The translations under genes and the position numbers were made by a program. A stretch of DNA of 64,000 nucleotides from PALSA-1004 sp963829085 (GTDB lineage Bacteria > Pseudomonadota > Gammaproteobacteria > Burkholderiales > SG8-41): contig CAWHHJ010000019.1 in assembly GCA_963829085.1 (NCBI GenBank), forward strand, positions 1 to 64,000. Direction: 5' to 3'. Shown here in pieces: positions 34,680 through 44,432 of the stretch. The notes below the pieces were generated by a model that saw only the letters and a program-made list of their open reading frames with translations, made no database searches and was not told the origin of the DNA. Each line of letters opens with the position of its first letter. The stretch's first letter is position 1.

Positions 34680-36679
34680 ACTGTCAAGCTAGTGGCGGCA
34701 GCCGGGCGCGGTTCGCCAAGCACTCTAAATATATGAGCAGGCGTCAGCGCCGGATCGAGGCGCACGAAATTGCGCATGCCGTGCCATTGGTAACGGGCAC
34801 CGGACAACAAATCGTGCATTTCATAGGGTGTACCCGATGCGAGGTCGAGCGCATCGAGGTCCAGAGTGACCCAACCGCTTTGCGCATAACGTGTATCGAG
34901 GTTTGCGACAACGACGATGCAATTGTCAGCAACGCGTTTGGAGTAACACAGGAGCTCGCTGTTATCGACGGTGTGAAAAATGAGACTCCAGTCCGATTGC
35001 AGCGCCGCGTTTGCATGCCGTATAGCGTTTACGGACGATATAAACGGCGCCAGGCTGTCCGGGCGCGACAGATCCCAGTGGCGTATCTCGTATTTCTCCG
35101 AGTTCAGATATTCCTCGCTGACGTCATCCCGCGGCGCGTTCTCCAACAGCTCAAACGCCGGACCATAGATGCCGTAATTGGCGGCGAGCGTGGCTGCCAG
35201 AAGTAAACGCAATCTGAACGCCGGTGCGCCGGCATTGCGCAGCGAAACGGCAAGGATGTCGGGCGTATTCGGCCAGCAGTTGGGACGGAAATATTCGCGC
35301 GAAGGATCCTGCGCGAGCTCCGTGAAGTACTCGATCAGTTCCTCTTTTGTATTGCGCCACGTGAAGTACGTATAGGACTGTGTAAAACCAAGCTTGGCGA
35401 GGCGATGCATTACTTTCGGACGCGTGAACGCTTCAGCGAGAAACAGCGCATCCGGAAACTCCCGCTTGATCTCGGCGATGACCCATTCCCAGAAGCGGAA
35501 CGGCTTGGTGTGCGGGTTGTCGACACGGAAAATGCGCACGCCGGCTTCGATCCAGAATTCGAATACGCTGCGCAATTCGTCCCACAATGCCGACCAGTCG
35601 TCGCTCTCGAAGTTAAGCGGATAGATGTCCTGATACTTCTTCGGCGGATTTTCCGCATACTGCACTGTGCCGTCGGGCCGCCAGCGAAACCATTGCGGAT
35701 GGGCGGCGACGTACGGATGATCGGGCGCGCATTGGAAAGCGATGTCCAGTGCTATCTCGATACGATGGGCACGCGCGTCCTCCACCAGCGACTTGAAATC
35801 GTCCAGTGTGCCGAGCGCGGCCAGCACATCCTTGTGCCCGCCCTCCTCAGCGCCTATGGCCCACGGACTGCCCGGATCCTCGGTCGTGCCGGTAACCGCA
35901 TTGTTCTTGCCCTTGCGGCGTATGCGTCCGATCGGGTGTATCGGCGGCAGATAAAGCACATCGAAACCCATGCCGCTTACATAGTCGAGCCGCTTGCGCA
36001 CGTCGTCGAACGTGCCATGCGTGCCCGATGTATCGGACGCCGAACGCGGGAACATTTCGTACCAAGTGCTGAAACGCGCCCGCTCGCGGTCGACGATGAT
36101 CCGCAAATCTAATGAAGTGCGTACCGCGCCTGTGCGTGCGGCGTACCGGACGGCAAGCGCCAGGAGCGCATCATCGTGAGCGATCTGCTTTACCTGATCG
36201 GCGGATGCTTCTCGCAGCGATCGTGCCCATGTTTCAAGATTCTTGCGTTCTTCTTTGGTCGGAGCGCGGGCCGCAGCGCCGGCGATCAAGTCGGCGCCGG
36301 ACTTCGCGGCGACGAGCAGGTCTTCGGGATCGACGCGACGCTCGAAGTCATGCGCCCATGATTGCAGTTGGTCGACCCAGGCTGTGACGCAATAGCGCCA
36401 TTCGCCGATCCGCTCGACCGCAAAGGACGCGATCCAGCGATCGTTGCCGAGCTCCCGCATCGCCACTTCCGACCACTTGCCGTCTTCTGCGTGACGATAT
36501 TGGAGCATGCACGAAAGCACATCGTGGCCATCTGCAAAGCAGTCGGCCTCGACGACGACGACTTCACCAACCACACGTTTAATCGGATAGCGTCCCCCGT
36601 CCACCAGCGGCGTAATGCCTTCGATGACTACGCGCTGGCGTCCACTTACCACACGCGCCGACGGCCGCCGCGCGATCAT
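34676..36679 (-). CDS. glgE: Alpha-1,4-glucan:maltose-1-phosphate maltosyltransferase
   Basis: This 667-aa GH13_3 enzyme extends alpha-glucan with maltosyl units from maltose-1-phosphate. Motifs include the N-terminal beta domain (GITPLVDGGRYPIKRVVGE), STWYEMFPRSA and VLYLPPIHPIGRIRRKGKNN. The nucleophile Asp lies in GVRIFRVDNPHTKPFRFWEW and the acid/base Glu in ALFLAEAFTRP. The ATG at 36679 is chosen because it overlaps the glgB stop as ATGA; the open frame upstream to 36904 is inside glgB and looks non-coding. It is flanked by the maltokinase fusion that makes its donor. Confidence 0.93.
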   Translation of the reverse strand: MIARRPSARVVSGRQRVVIEGITPLVDGGRYPIKRVVGEVVVVEADCFADGHDVLSCMLQYRHAEDGKWSEVAMRELGNDRWIASFAVERIGEWRYCVTAWVDQLQSWAHDFERRVDPEDLLVAAKSGADLIAGAAARAPTKEERKNLETWARSLREASADQVKQIAHDDALLALAVRYAARTGAVRTSLDLRIIVDRERARFSTWYEMFPRSASDTSGTHGTFDDVRKRLDYVSGMGFDVLYLPPIHPIGRIRRKGKNNAVTGTTEDPGSPWAIGAEEGGHKDVLAALGTLDDFKSLVEDARAHRIEIALDIAFQCAPDHPYVAAHPQWFRWRPDGTVQYAENPPKKYQDIYPLNFESDDWSALWDELRSVFEFWIEAGVRIFRVDNPHTKPFRFWEWVIAEIKREFPDALFLAEAFTRPKVMHRLAKLGFTQSYTYFTWRNTKEELIEYFTELAQDPSREYFRPNCWPNTPDILAVSLRNAGAPAFRLRLLLAATLAANYGIYGPAFELLENAPRDDVSEEYLNSEKYEIRHWDLSRPDSLAPFISSVNAIRHANAALQSDWSLIFHTVDNSELLCYSKRVADNCIVVVANLDTRYAQSGWVTLDLDALDLASGTPYEMHDLLSGARYQWHGMRNFVRLDPALTPAHIFRVLGEPRPAAATSLTV

Positions 36680-38556
36680 GCCGCGGCTCCGGCCTTGAAC
36701 ACCGTGATGGCCAGCGGCGGCAAAGTCACGGCGAGTGAATACGGGCGACCATGCGCCATCACATGCGCGGCTTCGCTGCCGCCCAGATTGCCGACGCCGC
36801 TCCCGCCGTAGATCGTTGCATCGCTGTTGAGCAGCTCCTGCCACCATCCGCCGCGCGGTACGCCAATGCGATACCCGGGACGCACCACCGGCGTGAAATT
36901 GCAAACGACGAGCACTATGTCGCCCTTGTCGGATTTGCGCAGAAAACTGATGACGCTCGCCTCGATATCACGCGCATCGATCCATTCGAAACCGGCGGCG
37001 CTGAAGTCGAGCCCGTAGAGCGCAGGCTCGGACCGATAGACGCGGTTTACATCAGCGATCCAGCGTTGGACACCGCTGTGCTCCGGATACCGGCAGAGAT
37101 CCCAGTCGAGGGAAGTGTCGTGGTTCCATTCCCGCCGCTGCCCGAACTCACCGCCCATGAACAGCAGCTTTTTGCCCGGGTGCGTCCACATGTAACCGAA
37201 CAGCAGGCGCAGATTCGCAAACTGCTGCCACCAGTCACCGGGCATTTTTTCGCACAGGGAGTGCTTGCCGTACACGACTTCGTCATGCGACAGCGGCAGG
37301 ACGAAATTCTCAGTGAACGCGTAGATAAGCGAAAACGTTATGCGGTCCTGATGATAGCGACGAAACACGGGATCCTGTTGGAAGTACTCGAGCGTGTCGT
37401 GCATCCATCCCATGTTCCATTTCATACCGAAGCCGAGGCCGCCTGTGTACACCGGATGCGAAACCTGCGGCCACGCGGTGGACTCTTCCGCGATGACCTG
37501 TATGTCCGGATGTTCGCGGTATGCGGAAGCATTTAAATCGCGCAGGAATGCAACCGCCTCGAGATTCTCGCGTCCGCCGTGGACATTCGGGACCCATTCG
37601 CCGGCCTTGCGGGCGTAATCGAGGTAAAGCATCGATGCGACGCCATCCACGCGCAGTCCATCGATGTGATAACGGTCAAGCCAGAATAGCGCGCTCGAAA
37701 GCAGAAACGCGTGCACTTCATGGCGTCCATAGTTGAAGATGTAGCTGTTCCATTCGGGATGAAAACCCTGCCGCGGATCCGCGTGCTCGTAGAGCCGTGT
37801 ACCGTCGAACATTGCAAGGCCGTGCTCGTCGCCCGGGAAATGCGCCGGCACCCAATCGAGCACAACGCCAAGCGAGTGCTGATGCATGACCTCGACGAAG
37901 TACATGAAATCCTGCGGCGTGCCATAGCGTGCGGTAGGCGCGAAATATGCGGTTGTCTGATATCCCCACGATCCATAGAACGGGTGTTCCGTTACCGGCA
38001 TGAGTTCTACGTGGGTGAAGCCCAGGGACGCAGCGTATTCAGCGAGCGGGTGCGCAATCTCCCGGTAAGACAGCATGCGCTGATCGTCGCCCCGCCGCCA
38101 CGAGCCAAGATGCACCTCATAGATCGACATCGGCGCATCGAGCGCATTGCGGCGCCAGCGTTCCGCCATCCAGGCGCTGTCGTTCCACGCGTACTCGAGC
38201 GACCAGGCGCGCGACGCGCGCGCCGGCGGCACTTCCGCGTAGAAGGCGAATGGATCTGCCTTGTCGGCGACACGTCCGCTCAGCTTGGACGTAACGCGGT
38301 ATTTGTATGAAGCGCCGCGCCGCACCGCCGCCACGCGACCCTCCCAAATACCCGAACCGTCCCAGCGTGGTGACAGCGCATCAGCGTGCGGCTGCCACGC
38401 GTTCCAGTCCCCGATCACCGAGACTTCTTGAGCATTCGGCGCCCACACAGCGAAATGAGCGCCCTCATCGCCGGCAAGCAGCTGGCACCCCATCTCGCGA
38501 TACAGTGAGCTATGCGTCCCTTCTCTGAAGAGATAGATATCGTCGGCGCTGAGCAT
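36676..38556 (-). CDS. glgB: 1,4-alpha-glucan branching enzyme
   Basis: This 626-aa GH13 branching enzyme has the CBM48 stretch HFAVWAPNAQEVSVIGDWNAW. Its catalytic region includes GYQTTAYFAPTARYGTPQDF and DWVPAHFPGDEHGLAMFDG, the nucleophile in HIDGLRVDGVASMLYLDY, the acid/base in IQVIAEESTAWPQV, and LPLSHDEVVYGK. It is shorter than the E. coli enzyme because it lacks the first N-terminal module, as many GlgB proteins do. It starts 64 nt after glgC and overlaps glgE by 4 nt, and is the first member of the overlapping gene chain. Confidence 0.93.
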   Translation of the reverse strand: MLSADDIYLFREGTHSSLYREMGCQLLAGDEGAHFAVWAPNAQEVSVIGDWNAWQPHADALSPRWDGSGIWEGRVAAVRRGASYKYRVTSKLSGRVADKADPFAFYAEVPPARASRAWSLEYAWNDSAWMAERWRRNALDAPMSIYEVHLGSWRRGDDQRMLSYREIAHPLAEYAASLGFTHVELMPVTEHPFYGSWGYQTTAYFAPTARYGTPQDFMYFVEVMHQHSLGVVLDWVPAHFPGDEHGLAMFDGTRLYEHADPRQGFHPEWNSYIFNYGRHEVHAFLLSSALFWLDRYHIDGLRVDGVASMLYLDYARKAGEWVPNVHGGRENLEAVAFLRDLNASAYREHPDIQVIAEESTAWPQVSHPVYTGGLGFGMKWNMGWMHDTLEYFQQDPVFRRYHQDRITFSLIYAFTENFVLPLSHDEVVYGKHSLCEKMPGDWWQQFANLRLLFGYMWTHPGKKLLFMGGEFGQRREWNHDTSLDWDLCRYPEHSGVQRWIADVNRVYRSEPALYGLDFSAAGFEWIDARDIEASVISFLRKSDKGDIVLVVCNFTPVVRPGYRIGVPRGGWWQELLNSDATIYGGSGVGNLGGSEAAHVMAHGRPYSLAVTLPPLAITVFKAGAAA

Positions 38557-38620
38557 GAGATAGATCGGATGTGGTTGTCGAATAATGCGCAGGGACAGGC
38601 GCCCCTGTCAGGTCGCAGCC

Positions 38621-39973
38621 CTACCGCAGGTGATGCAGTTGCTGACCCAACATCTCCGGTGTAACAAGCGTGATGCCCTTGTTGGTTACATGGAAGCGCT
38701 TGCGGTCTTCTTCGGGATCAACACCGACCTGCAAACCCGGCGGGATGCGCGTTCCGCGATCGATGACGACGCGGTGCAGAACAGCGCCGCGCCCGATCTC
38801 GACGTTCGGCAAAACGACAGCCCCGTCGATCGAGCAGTAGCTGTGCACGCGAACACTGGAGAAGAGCAGCGAGCACTTCACGGTCGATCCACTGATAATG
38901 CAGCCGCCCGAAACCATCGAGTCGACGGCTGCGCCGCGCCGTCCGTCTTCGTCGAAGATGAACTTCGCAGGAGGCAACTGTTCCTGATAGGTCCATATGG
39001 GCCACGATTCATCGTATAAGTCGAGCGCCGGGCTTACGCGCGTCAACTCCATGTTGGCTTCCCAATAGGCGTCGATCGTGCCGACGTCGCGCCAGTACGG
39101 CTGCCCGTCGTTGAGTTGCGTGCAACTGTCTTTGAGACGGTGCGCCGACACGCGATACCCCTCAGCGACGAGGTAGGGAATCAGGTTATGGCCGAAGTCA
39201 TGGGCAGAGTCAGGGTCCTGCGCGTCGCGAATCAGCTGGGCATAGAGAAAAGGGGCGTTGAAAACATAAATGCCCATGCTGCCGAGCGCCAGATCATTGC
39301 GTCCCGGCAACGGACGCGGCGCAGCGGGTTTCTCCTCGAAGCCGAGCACCTGATAATTGTCATCGACTTCCATCACGCCCATCTGGGTTGCTTCGGCGAC
39401 GGGCACTTCAACGCAGCCGACCGTCATGTCTGCGCGCCGCGCCACATGCTCGTCTATCATGCGTGTGTAATCCATTTTGTACACATGATCCCCGGCCAGA
39501 ACGAGGACGATGCGCGGATCATGGCGGCGAAGAATATCGAGATTCTGAAACACCGCGTCCGCGGTACCTTTGTACCAGTCGGCGGTGATGCGCTGCTGCG
39601 CAGGCAGCAGCTCAATGAACTCGCTGAAGCGGCCATCGAGGAACGACCAACCGCGCTGAACGTGATGGATCAGGCTCTGCGCTTTGTATTGTGTCGCGAT
39701 GCCGATACGACGAATTCCGGAGTTGAGGCAGTTCGATAAAGTGAAATCAATGATGCGGAATTTTCCGCCAAAGGGCACGGCAGGCTTCGCGCGCCAATCA
39801 GTCAGCGGCCCTAAGCGGGATCCACGCCCGCCGGCGAGTACCACTGCCAGCGTCTGCCGCGCAAGGTGCGCCATCGTCGGCGCATCCGGCATGTATTGCT
39901 TGTATGCACGATAACCGGCATCAACGTCTACGTGCATGTCATTCAAGGAGGGCTCCCCGTGCATCAAAGTCAT
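38621..39973 (-). CDS. glgC: Glucose-1-phosphate adenylyltransferase
   Basis: This protein of about 450 aa makes ADP-glucose, the donor for GlgA. The nucleotide-binding motif VVLAGGRGSRLGPLTDWRAK and the effector/substrate stretches PAVPFGGKFRIIDFTLSNC and GTADAVFQNLDIL are clear. The catalytic Asp lies in LAGDHVYKMDYTRM, and a left-handed beta-helix C-terminus follows (GGCIISGSTVKCSLLFSSVRV). The start is uncertain: ATG at 39973 opens the frame, while GGGGAG lies before the later TTG and ATG codons (ATG at 39937). First gene of the minus-strand glucan operon, divergent from glgA. Confidence 0.92.
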   Translation of the reverse strand: MTLMHGEPSLNDMHVDVDAGYRAYKQYMPDAPTMAHLARQTLAVVLAGGRGSRLGPLTDWRAKPAVPFGGKFRIIDFTLSNCLNSGIRRIGIATQYKAQSLIHHVQRGWSFLDGRFSEFIELLPAQQRITADWYKGTADAVFQNLDILRRHDPRIVLVLAGDHVYKMDYTRMIDEHVARRADMTVGCVEVPVAEATQMGVMEVDDNYQVLGFEEKPAAPRPLPGRNDLALGSMGIYVFNAPFLYAQLIRDAQDPDSAHDFGHNLIPYLVAEGYRVSAHRLKDSCTQLNDGQPYWRDVGTIDAYWEANMELTRVSPALDLYDESWPIWTYQEQLPPAKFIFDEDGRRGAAVDSMVSGGCIISGSTVKCSLLFSSVRVHSYCSIDGAVVLPNVEIGRGAVLHRVVIDRGTRIPPGLQVGVDPEEDRKRFHVTNKGITLVTPEMLGQQLHHLR

Positions 39974-40293
39974 TGCGAATCAGTAGCAAGAAGGAAGCCA
40001 TGAAGCGCATGCGGCAGCAACGCAATCAGCGCCACGCGAAAGTTGAGCAATCATGAATATCGGCAAAAGCCGCCCTCGATGACAGGTAAAAGTTACAAGG
40101 CCACAAACGTGCGTCGCCGCAACACCGTGACTCAAAACGACAACCGGTGGTACGACAACCGGGGCGCATGCGCGTTCGGTTTATGGCTCATCAACATAGC
40201 GGCGGGATTATTGCTTGAACGGCTCGATGCAAATCCCCGTCTGTCTAGACATCTAATGTCAATCACGTGAAATGCTGAACGATAGCTGAAGCG
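39974..40293. other. Divergent regulatory region between glgC and glgA
   Basis: This 320-nt region has no convincing gene. It must hold the start signals for both glgA and the long glgC-malQ/treY operon. It contains an 11-bp direct repeat (40137-40162) and a small palindrome GACAT-CTA-ATGTC near 40248-40260. I could not pick a clear sigma70 promoter for either side. Confidence 0.5.
40137..40162. repeat. 11-bp tandem direct repeat in the glgC-glgA spacer
   Basis: ACGACAACCGG occurs at 40137-40147 and again at 40152-40162, a 15-bp period. Two identical half sites in a divergent promoter region could bind a regulator. No regulator gene is present in the cluster. Confidence 0.4.
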
Positions 40294-41760
40294 ATGCGCA
40301 TTCTCTTCGTCACTTCCGAGTGCACACCGTGGAGCAAAACGGGTGGTCTCGCGGATGTGTCTGCAGCATTACCGGCGGCGTTGCGCGGTCTTGGTTCCGA
40401 TGTGCGCGTCCTGATGCCGGCGTACTCGAGCGTGCCGCTGGATGGTGCTCGTAGCGTGAGTGTCATAAACGCCTCGCCACACCTTCCGGCTGCACGACTG
40501 CTGCAAGCGGTGTTACCAAACGGAGTGCCGGCCTTTCTGGTCGACTGTCCGGCCTTGTACAAGCGAGGCGGTGGTCCGTATCAGAATGAACAAGGCGCCG
40601 ACTTTCCGGATAATGCGCAACGCTTCGCACAGCTGTGTCGCGTCGCTGTGCACATGGCGTCGGATGATGAATCAGCATGGCGACCGCAAGTTGTTCATTG
40701 CAACGATTGGCAGTCGGGTCTCGTGCCGGCTTATTTTCACTTCGCGCCTCGCTCCGCGACACCTACCGTATTGACCATACACAATCTTGCGTTTCAGGGA
40801 ATGTTCCCCGCCAGCACGTTGGACCTCGTAGATCTGCCGCGCGAATCGTTTTCGATCAATGGCGCCGAATTCTACGGGCAACTATCGTTTCTCAAGGCGG
40901 GATTGGCTTACGCCGACGCGATAACCACGGTAAGTCCCACTTACGCGATTGAAATCCAGCGGCCGGAATCCGGCATGGGCCTGCATGGCCTTCTCGCATA
41001 CCGGCGCTCTGTCCTGAGCGGCATTTTGAACGGCATCGATACCGACACATGGAATCCGGCCCACGATCCTCACATTGCCGTGCCGTATCAAGCTGACACG
41101 CTGGACAATAAAGGCGCCAACAAGCGAGCCCTCGAGGCGCACGTCGGCCTGCCGCCGTCCCACAAACCGCTGCTCGCGATGGTCGGCCGGCTAACGGCGC
41201 AGAAGGGTATTGATCTGGTTATCGATGTCGCGACTGCTATCGAACGAATCGGGGGACAACTCGTTGTGCTTGGCCGCGGTGATGCAACGTTGGAAGAGTC
41301 GCTCACCGCACTTGCGGCGGCACATCCCCACGCCATCAAAGCTATCATCGACTTCAGCGAGCCGCTCGCGCATCTGATTGAAGCGGGCGCGGACATGTTC
41401 TTGATGCCATCGCGTTTCGAACCGTGCGGCATGAACCAGATGTACAGCCAGCGTTACGGTACGGTTCCCGTCGTACATGCGACCGGCGGGCTCGTCGATA
41501 CGGTGACCGAGTTTGCATTGGACACCCAAGCTGGGACCGGCTTTCTCTTTCATGCGCCGGATCCGGCTCAATTCCTGAGCGCAATTCAGCGTGCCATTGC
41601 CGTCTACGAAAACAAACCTGCCTGGCGCCAACTGCAGATAAACGGAATGCGCCGCGATTTCAGTTGGGGGGCGGGGGCTCGATGTTACATCGATATCTAT
41701 CAACGACTGCTCAGCGGCGCTATACCGCAACCATCAATCCGAGCTCGAAGCGATGGGTGA
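40294..41760 (+). CDS. glgA: Glycogen synthase (ADP-glucose)
   Basis: This 488-aa GT5 glycosyltransferase transfers glucose from ADP-glucose to the growing glucan. The N-terminal donor motif is CTPWSKTGGLADVSAALPAAL, followed by VVHCNDWQSGLVPAYF and TIHNLAFQGMFPAS. The C-terminal active-site stretch is LMPSRFEPCGMNQMYSQRYG with the conserved glutamate, and ATGGLVDTV follows. The ATG at 40294 has only a weak ribosome-binding site. It is divergent from glgC and its last 41 nt overlap the 3' end of glgP on the opposite strand. Confidence 0.94.
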   Translation: MRILFVTSECTPWSKTGGLADVSAALPAALRGLGSDVRVLMPAYSSVPLDGARSVSVINASPHLPAARLLQAVLPNGVPAFLVDCPALYKRGGGPYQNEQGADFPDNAQRFAQLCRVAVHMASDDESAWRPQVVHCNDWQSGLVPAYFHFAPRSATPTVLTIHNLAFQGMFPASTLDLVDLPRESFSINGAEFYGQLSFLKAGLAYADAITTVSPTYAIEIQRPESGMGLHGLLAYRRSVLSGILNGIDTDTWNPAHDPHIAVPYQADTLDNKGANKRALEAHVGLPPSHKPLLAMVGRLTAQKGIDLVIDVATAIERIGGQLVVLGRGDATLEESLTALAAAHPHAIKAIIDFSEPLAHLIEAGADMFLMPSRFEPCGMNQMYSQRYGTVPVVHATGGLVDTVTEFALDTQAGTGFLFHAPDPAQFLSAIQRAIAVYENKPAWRQLQINGMRRDFSWGAGARCYIDIYQRLLSGAIPQPSIRARSDG

Positions 41761-44269
41761 GCAAATGATGCGTTGGATAGATACGAATCACATAATCGAG
41801 GCGGCCGCAAAACTCTGGCGCCAGCGGAATCACGAAACGCTGCCAGCCATCGGCCGGATCGCCATCTGGCCGGAAAAAGAATTTCTGCTCTACAGGGACG
41901 TCATCGACCGCAAGCGCGCGCGTAAAAGTGACTTCCACGGCAAGGTCCGCGGTGGACAGCCCTGCCAGGCGCACCATTACTTCAAGTGTTATGGTTTCGC
42001 CGAGTACGATGCGGGCCTGCGGTGTATCGACGCGACGCACAGCTACGTGCGGCCACGCTGAGCGCACGCGGTCTTTCCATGCGGCGAGCTGAGTCGCATC
42101 ATCCGGCCGTTCGTGGAACCGATGGTGCTCGCCTGCTGCAGGCATGTAGAATTTGTGCAAATACTCGCTCAGCATGCGCGTCGCGTTGAAACGCGGAAGA
42201 ATGGTGGCGATGGAATGTTTCGCCATGCGCGCCCAGCCCTTGGAGTACGCGGAGTCATCCCGTGCGTAGTAAAGCGGGATGATCTGGTCCTCCAAAATCT
42301 CATATAGCGCGCGTGCTTCCTGGCGGTCGCGCGACTCGGTACTGGCCTCGTGTAGCACGGGTTTGACCGCCCATCCGTTGCCGCGCTCGTAACCTTCCGC
42401 CCACCACCCGTCGAGCACCGAGAGGTTAAGTACGCCATTCATTCCTGCTTTCATGCCCGATGTACCCGACGCTTCGAGCGGATACAGCGGGTTGTTCAGC
42501 CACACGTCGACGCCCGAGACGAGCCGCCGCGCCAGGTGCAGGTCATAGCCTTCGAGCAACAACACCTTGTCCTCGAATTCGGGTGTGCGTGCGATCTCTG
42601 CAATCTCATGGATCACCGCCTGACCGGGCAGATCGGCGGGATGCGCTTTCCCGGCAAAGATGAGCAAAACCGGACGATTCGATTGCGACATGAGCTTGAG
42701 CAGCCGCTCACGATCCTGAAACAACAGGGCGGCGCGCTTATAAGTCGCAAACCGCCGGGCGAACCCGATCGTGAGCACATCGGGGGAGTCAGGATTCGCC
42801 AGCCTAAGCATGCGCTCGGCGTGCGCTTCACTGCCGTGATTGTGCGCGTTCTGCACACTGACACGATGACGCACGAGATGGAGCATCTTCGACTTGAGGC
42901 GCTGGTGCAGCGCCCATACGACGTGATCAGGCACGTCAAGCAGGCGCTCCAGCCATTCCCGTTGCCCCGCTCGGTCATGCCATCTGTCTCCGAGATGACG
43001 CTCGAACGTGTCGGCCCATTCCGGCGCGAGAAAAGTCGCAACGTGTACGCCATTAGTCACATAATCGATCGGGTTTTCCTCGGGCGGGATTTGTGGCCAT
43101 AGCCCGCCGAGCATCTGCGATGCGACGCCGCAATGCACACGCGACACCGCATTGCGAAACCGCGAGCCGCGAGCGGCAAGCGCCGTCATATTGAACTCAG
43201 GACTGCCGTCCGATCTCCCCAGCGCGAACAACGCAGGGAAATCGATGTTGGCGCCCCGCGAAAAATCGGCAAAGTACTGCTCGAGCAGAGCCGCATCGAA
43301 GTGGTCATGGCCTGCAGGTACCGGTGTATGGGTTGTGAAAACGACATTCGCGGCGACTTGTTCCATCGCAGCCGCAAATGTCATACCCGCTGCCGTAAGC
43401 ACGCGCGCACGCTCGAGTATCAGGAATGCGGCGTGTCCTTCGTTGATATGCCAAGCTGCAGGCGTAATGCCCAGGGCATTGAGCGCGCGCACCCCGGCCA
43501 CGCCCAATATGATCTCCTGCTCGAGTCGTCGACGGCGGTCGCCGCCGTAGAGCCGATACGTGATATCGCGATCGGCATCGCTGTTTTGCGTCGTGTCAGT
43601 ATCGAGAAAATACAGCAGCACATGACCTGCACGCGCTTGCCAGACGCGCGCCGTGACGCTACGACCCGGAAAGTCGACGCTAACCGTCAACGCTTTGCCA
43701 TCAACCATCGCCGGCGCGACGGGAAGGTTGGCGAAATCAGAGTCCGCATACGAGACGACCTGATTGCCGGCGGCGTCGATGGTCTGCGTAAAAAAGCCCT
43801 GCCGATACAGAAGTCCGACGCCAATCAGGGGCACCCGCGCGTCGCTTGCGGCCTTGCAATGATCGCCGGCAAGGATGCCAAGGCCGCCGGAATAAATCGG
43901 CAGGCTTTCATGGAAACCGAATTCCGCGCAAAAATATGCAACCCGGTCGTCTTGCCGCCAGCCGCCGGCGCCGATGCGCATATCAGTGTCGGCGTGGTAA
44001 TCGTCATATGACTTGCAAACTTCACGATAGTCGCGCATAAAGCTCTCGTCATCGAGCGCCTGCAGCAAGCGTGACTCGTCGATCTGTTTGAGAAACGCGG
44101 TCGGACTGTGACTCACCGCGTCCCATAACTGGGGATGCAGCCGTGCAAGTAGATGCCGTGTCGGCCGCGACCAGCAGTACCACAGATTGGACGCTATCTC
44201 TGAAAGTCTGGAAAGTTGCGGCGGAAGCCGGGGATTTACTTCGAGCAGGAAATGCGTGGACGTTGCCAT
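41720..44269 (-). CDS. glgP: Alpha-glucan phosphorylase
   Basis: This protein of about 849 aa belongs to the shorter alpha-glucan phosphorylase family with an N-terminal DUF3417-like region (LSEIASNLWYCWSRPTRHLL). The PLP-binding lysine region is SGTSGMKAGMNGVLNLSVLDG and CAEFGFHESLPIYSGGLGIL is conserved. It releases glucose-1-phosphate from glucan ends, opposing GlgA. The ATG at 44269 is preferred, since MATSTHFLLEVNPRLP aligns with homologues, but no good Shine-Dalgarno is visible; a TTG at 44314 is the alternative. It is convergent with glgA, overlapping it by 41 nt. Confidence 0.9.
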   Translation of the reverse strand: MATSTHFLLEVNPRLPPQLSRLSEIASNLWYCWSRPTRHLLARLHPQLWDAVSHSPTAFLKQIDESRLLQALDDESFMRDYREVCKSYDDYHADTDMRIGAGGWRQDDRVAYFCAEFGFHESLPIYSGGLGILAGDHCKAASDARVPLIGVGLLYRQGFFTQTIDAAGNQVVSYADSDFANLPVAPAMVDGKALTVSVDFPGRSVTARVWQARAGHVLLYFLDTDTTQNSDADRDITYRLYGGDRRRRLEQEIILGVAGVRALNALGITPAAWHINEGHAAFLILERARVLTAAGMTFAAAMEQVAANVVFTTHTPVPAGHDHFDAALLEQYFADFSRGANIDFPALFALGRSDGSPEFNMTALAARGSRFRNAVSRVHCGVASQMLGGLWPQIPPEENPIDYVTNGVHVATFLAPEWADTFERHLGDRWHDRAGQREWLERLLDVPDHVVWALHQRLKSKMLHLVRHRVSVQNAHNHGSEAHAERMLRLANPDSPDVLTIGFARRFATYKRAALLFQDRERLLKLMSQSNRPVLLIFAGKAHPADLPGQAVIHEIAEIARTPEFEDKVLLLEGYDLHLARRLVSGVDVWLNNPLYPLEASGTSGMKAGMNGVLNLSVLDGWWAEGYERGNGWAVKPVLHEASTESRDRQEARALYEILEDQIIPLYYARDDSAYSKGWARMAKHSIATILPRFNATRMLSEYLHKFYMPAAGEHHRFHERPDDATQLAAWKDRVRSAWPHVAVRRVDTPQARIVLGETITLEVMVRLAGLSTADLAVEVTFTRALAVDDVPVEQKFFFRPDGDPADGWQRFVIPLAPEFCGRLDYVIRIYPTHHLLTHRFELGLMVAV

Positions 44270-44432
44270 TCGTTTTTTTTGAGGCGCGCGATTACTAACG
44301 CGTGATTCTAGCAAATCAGATCCACCGAACAGCCGGCGCCAGACGCATCTCGCCGCCGGAAACCAGCGTTAGTTCGTTATCCGCAGTTCAGAGGATGCCT
44401 CGGCTACAAGGCCTGCGAGAACCGCAGAACGC

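Noticed and set aside
36680..36904. N-terminal extension of GlgE
   Set aside because: It lies inside glgB in another frame, is Arg-rich, and the ATG at 36679 forms the same ATGA overlap as its neighbours.
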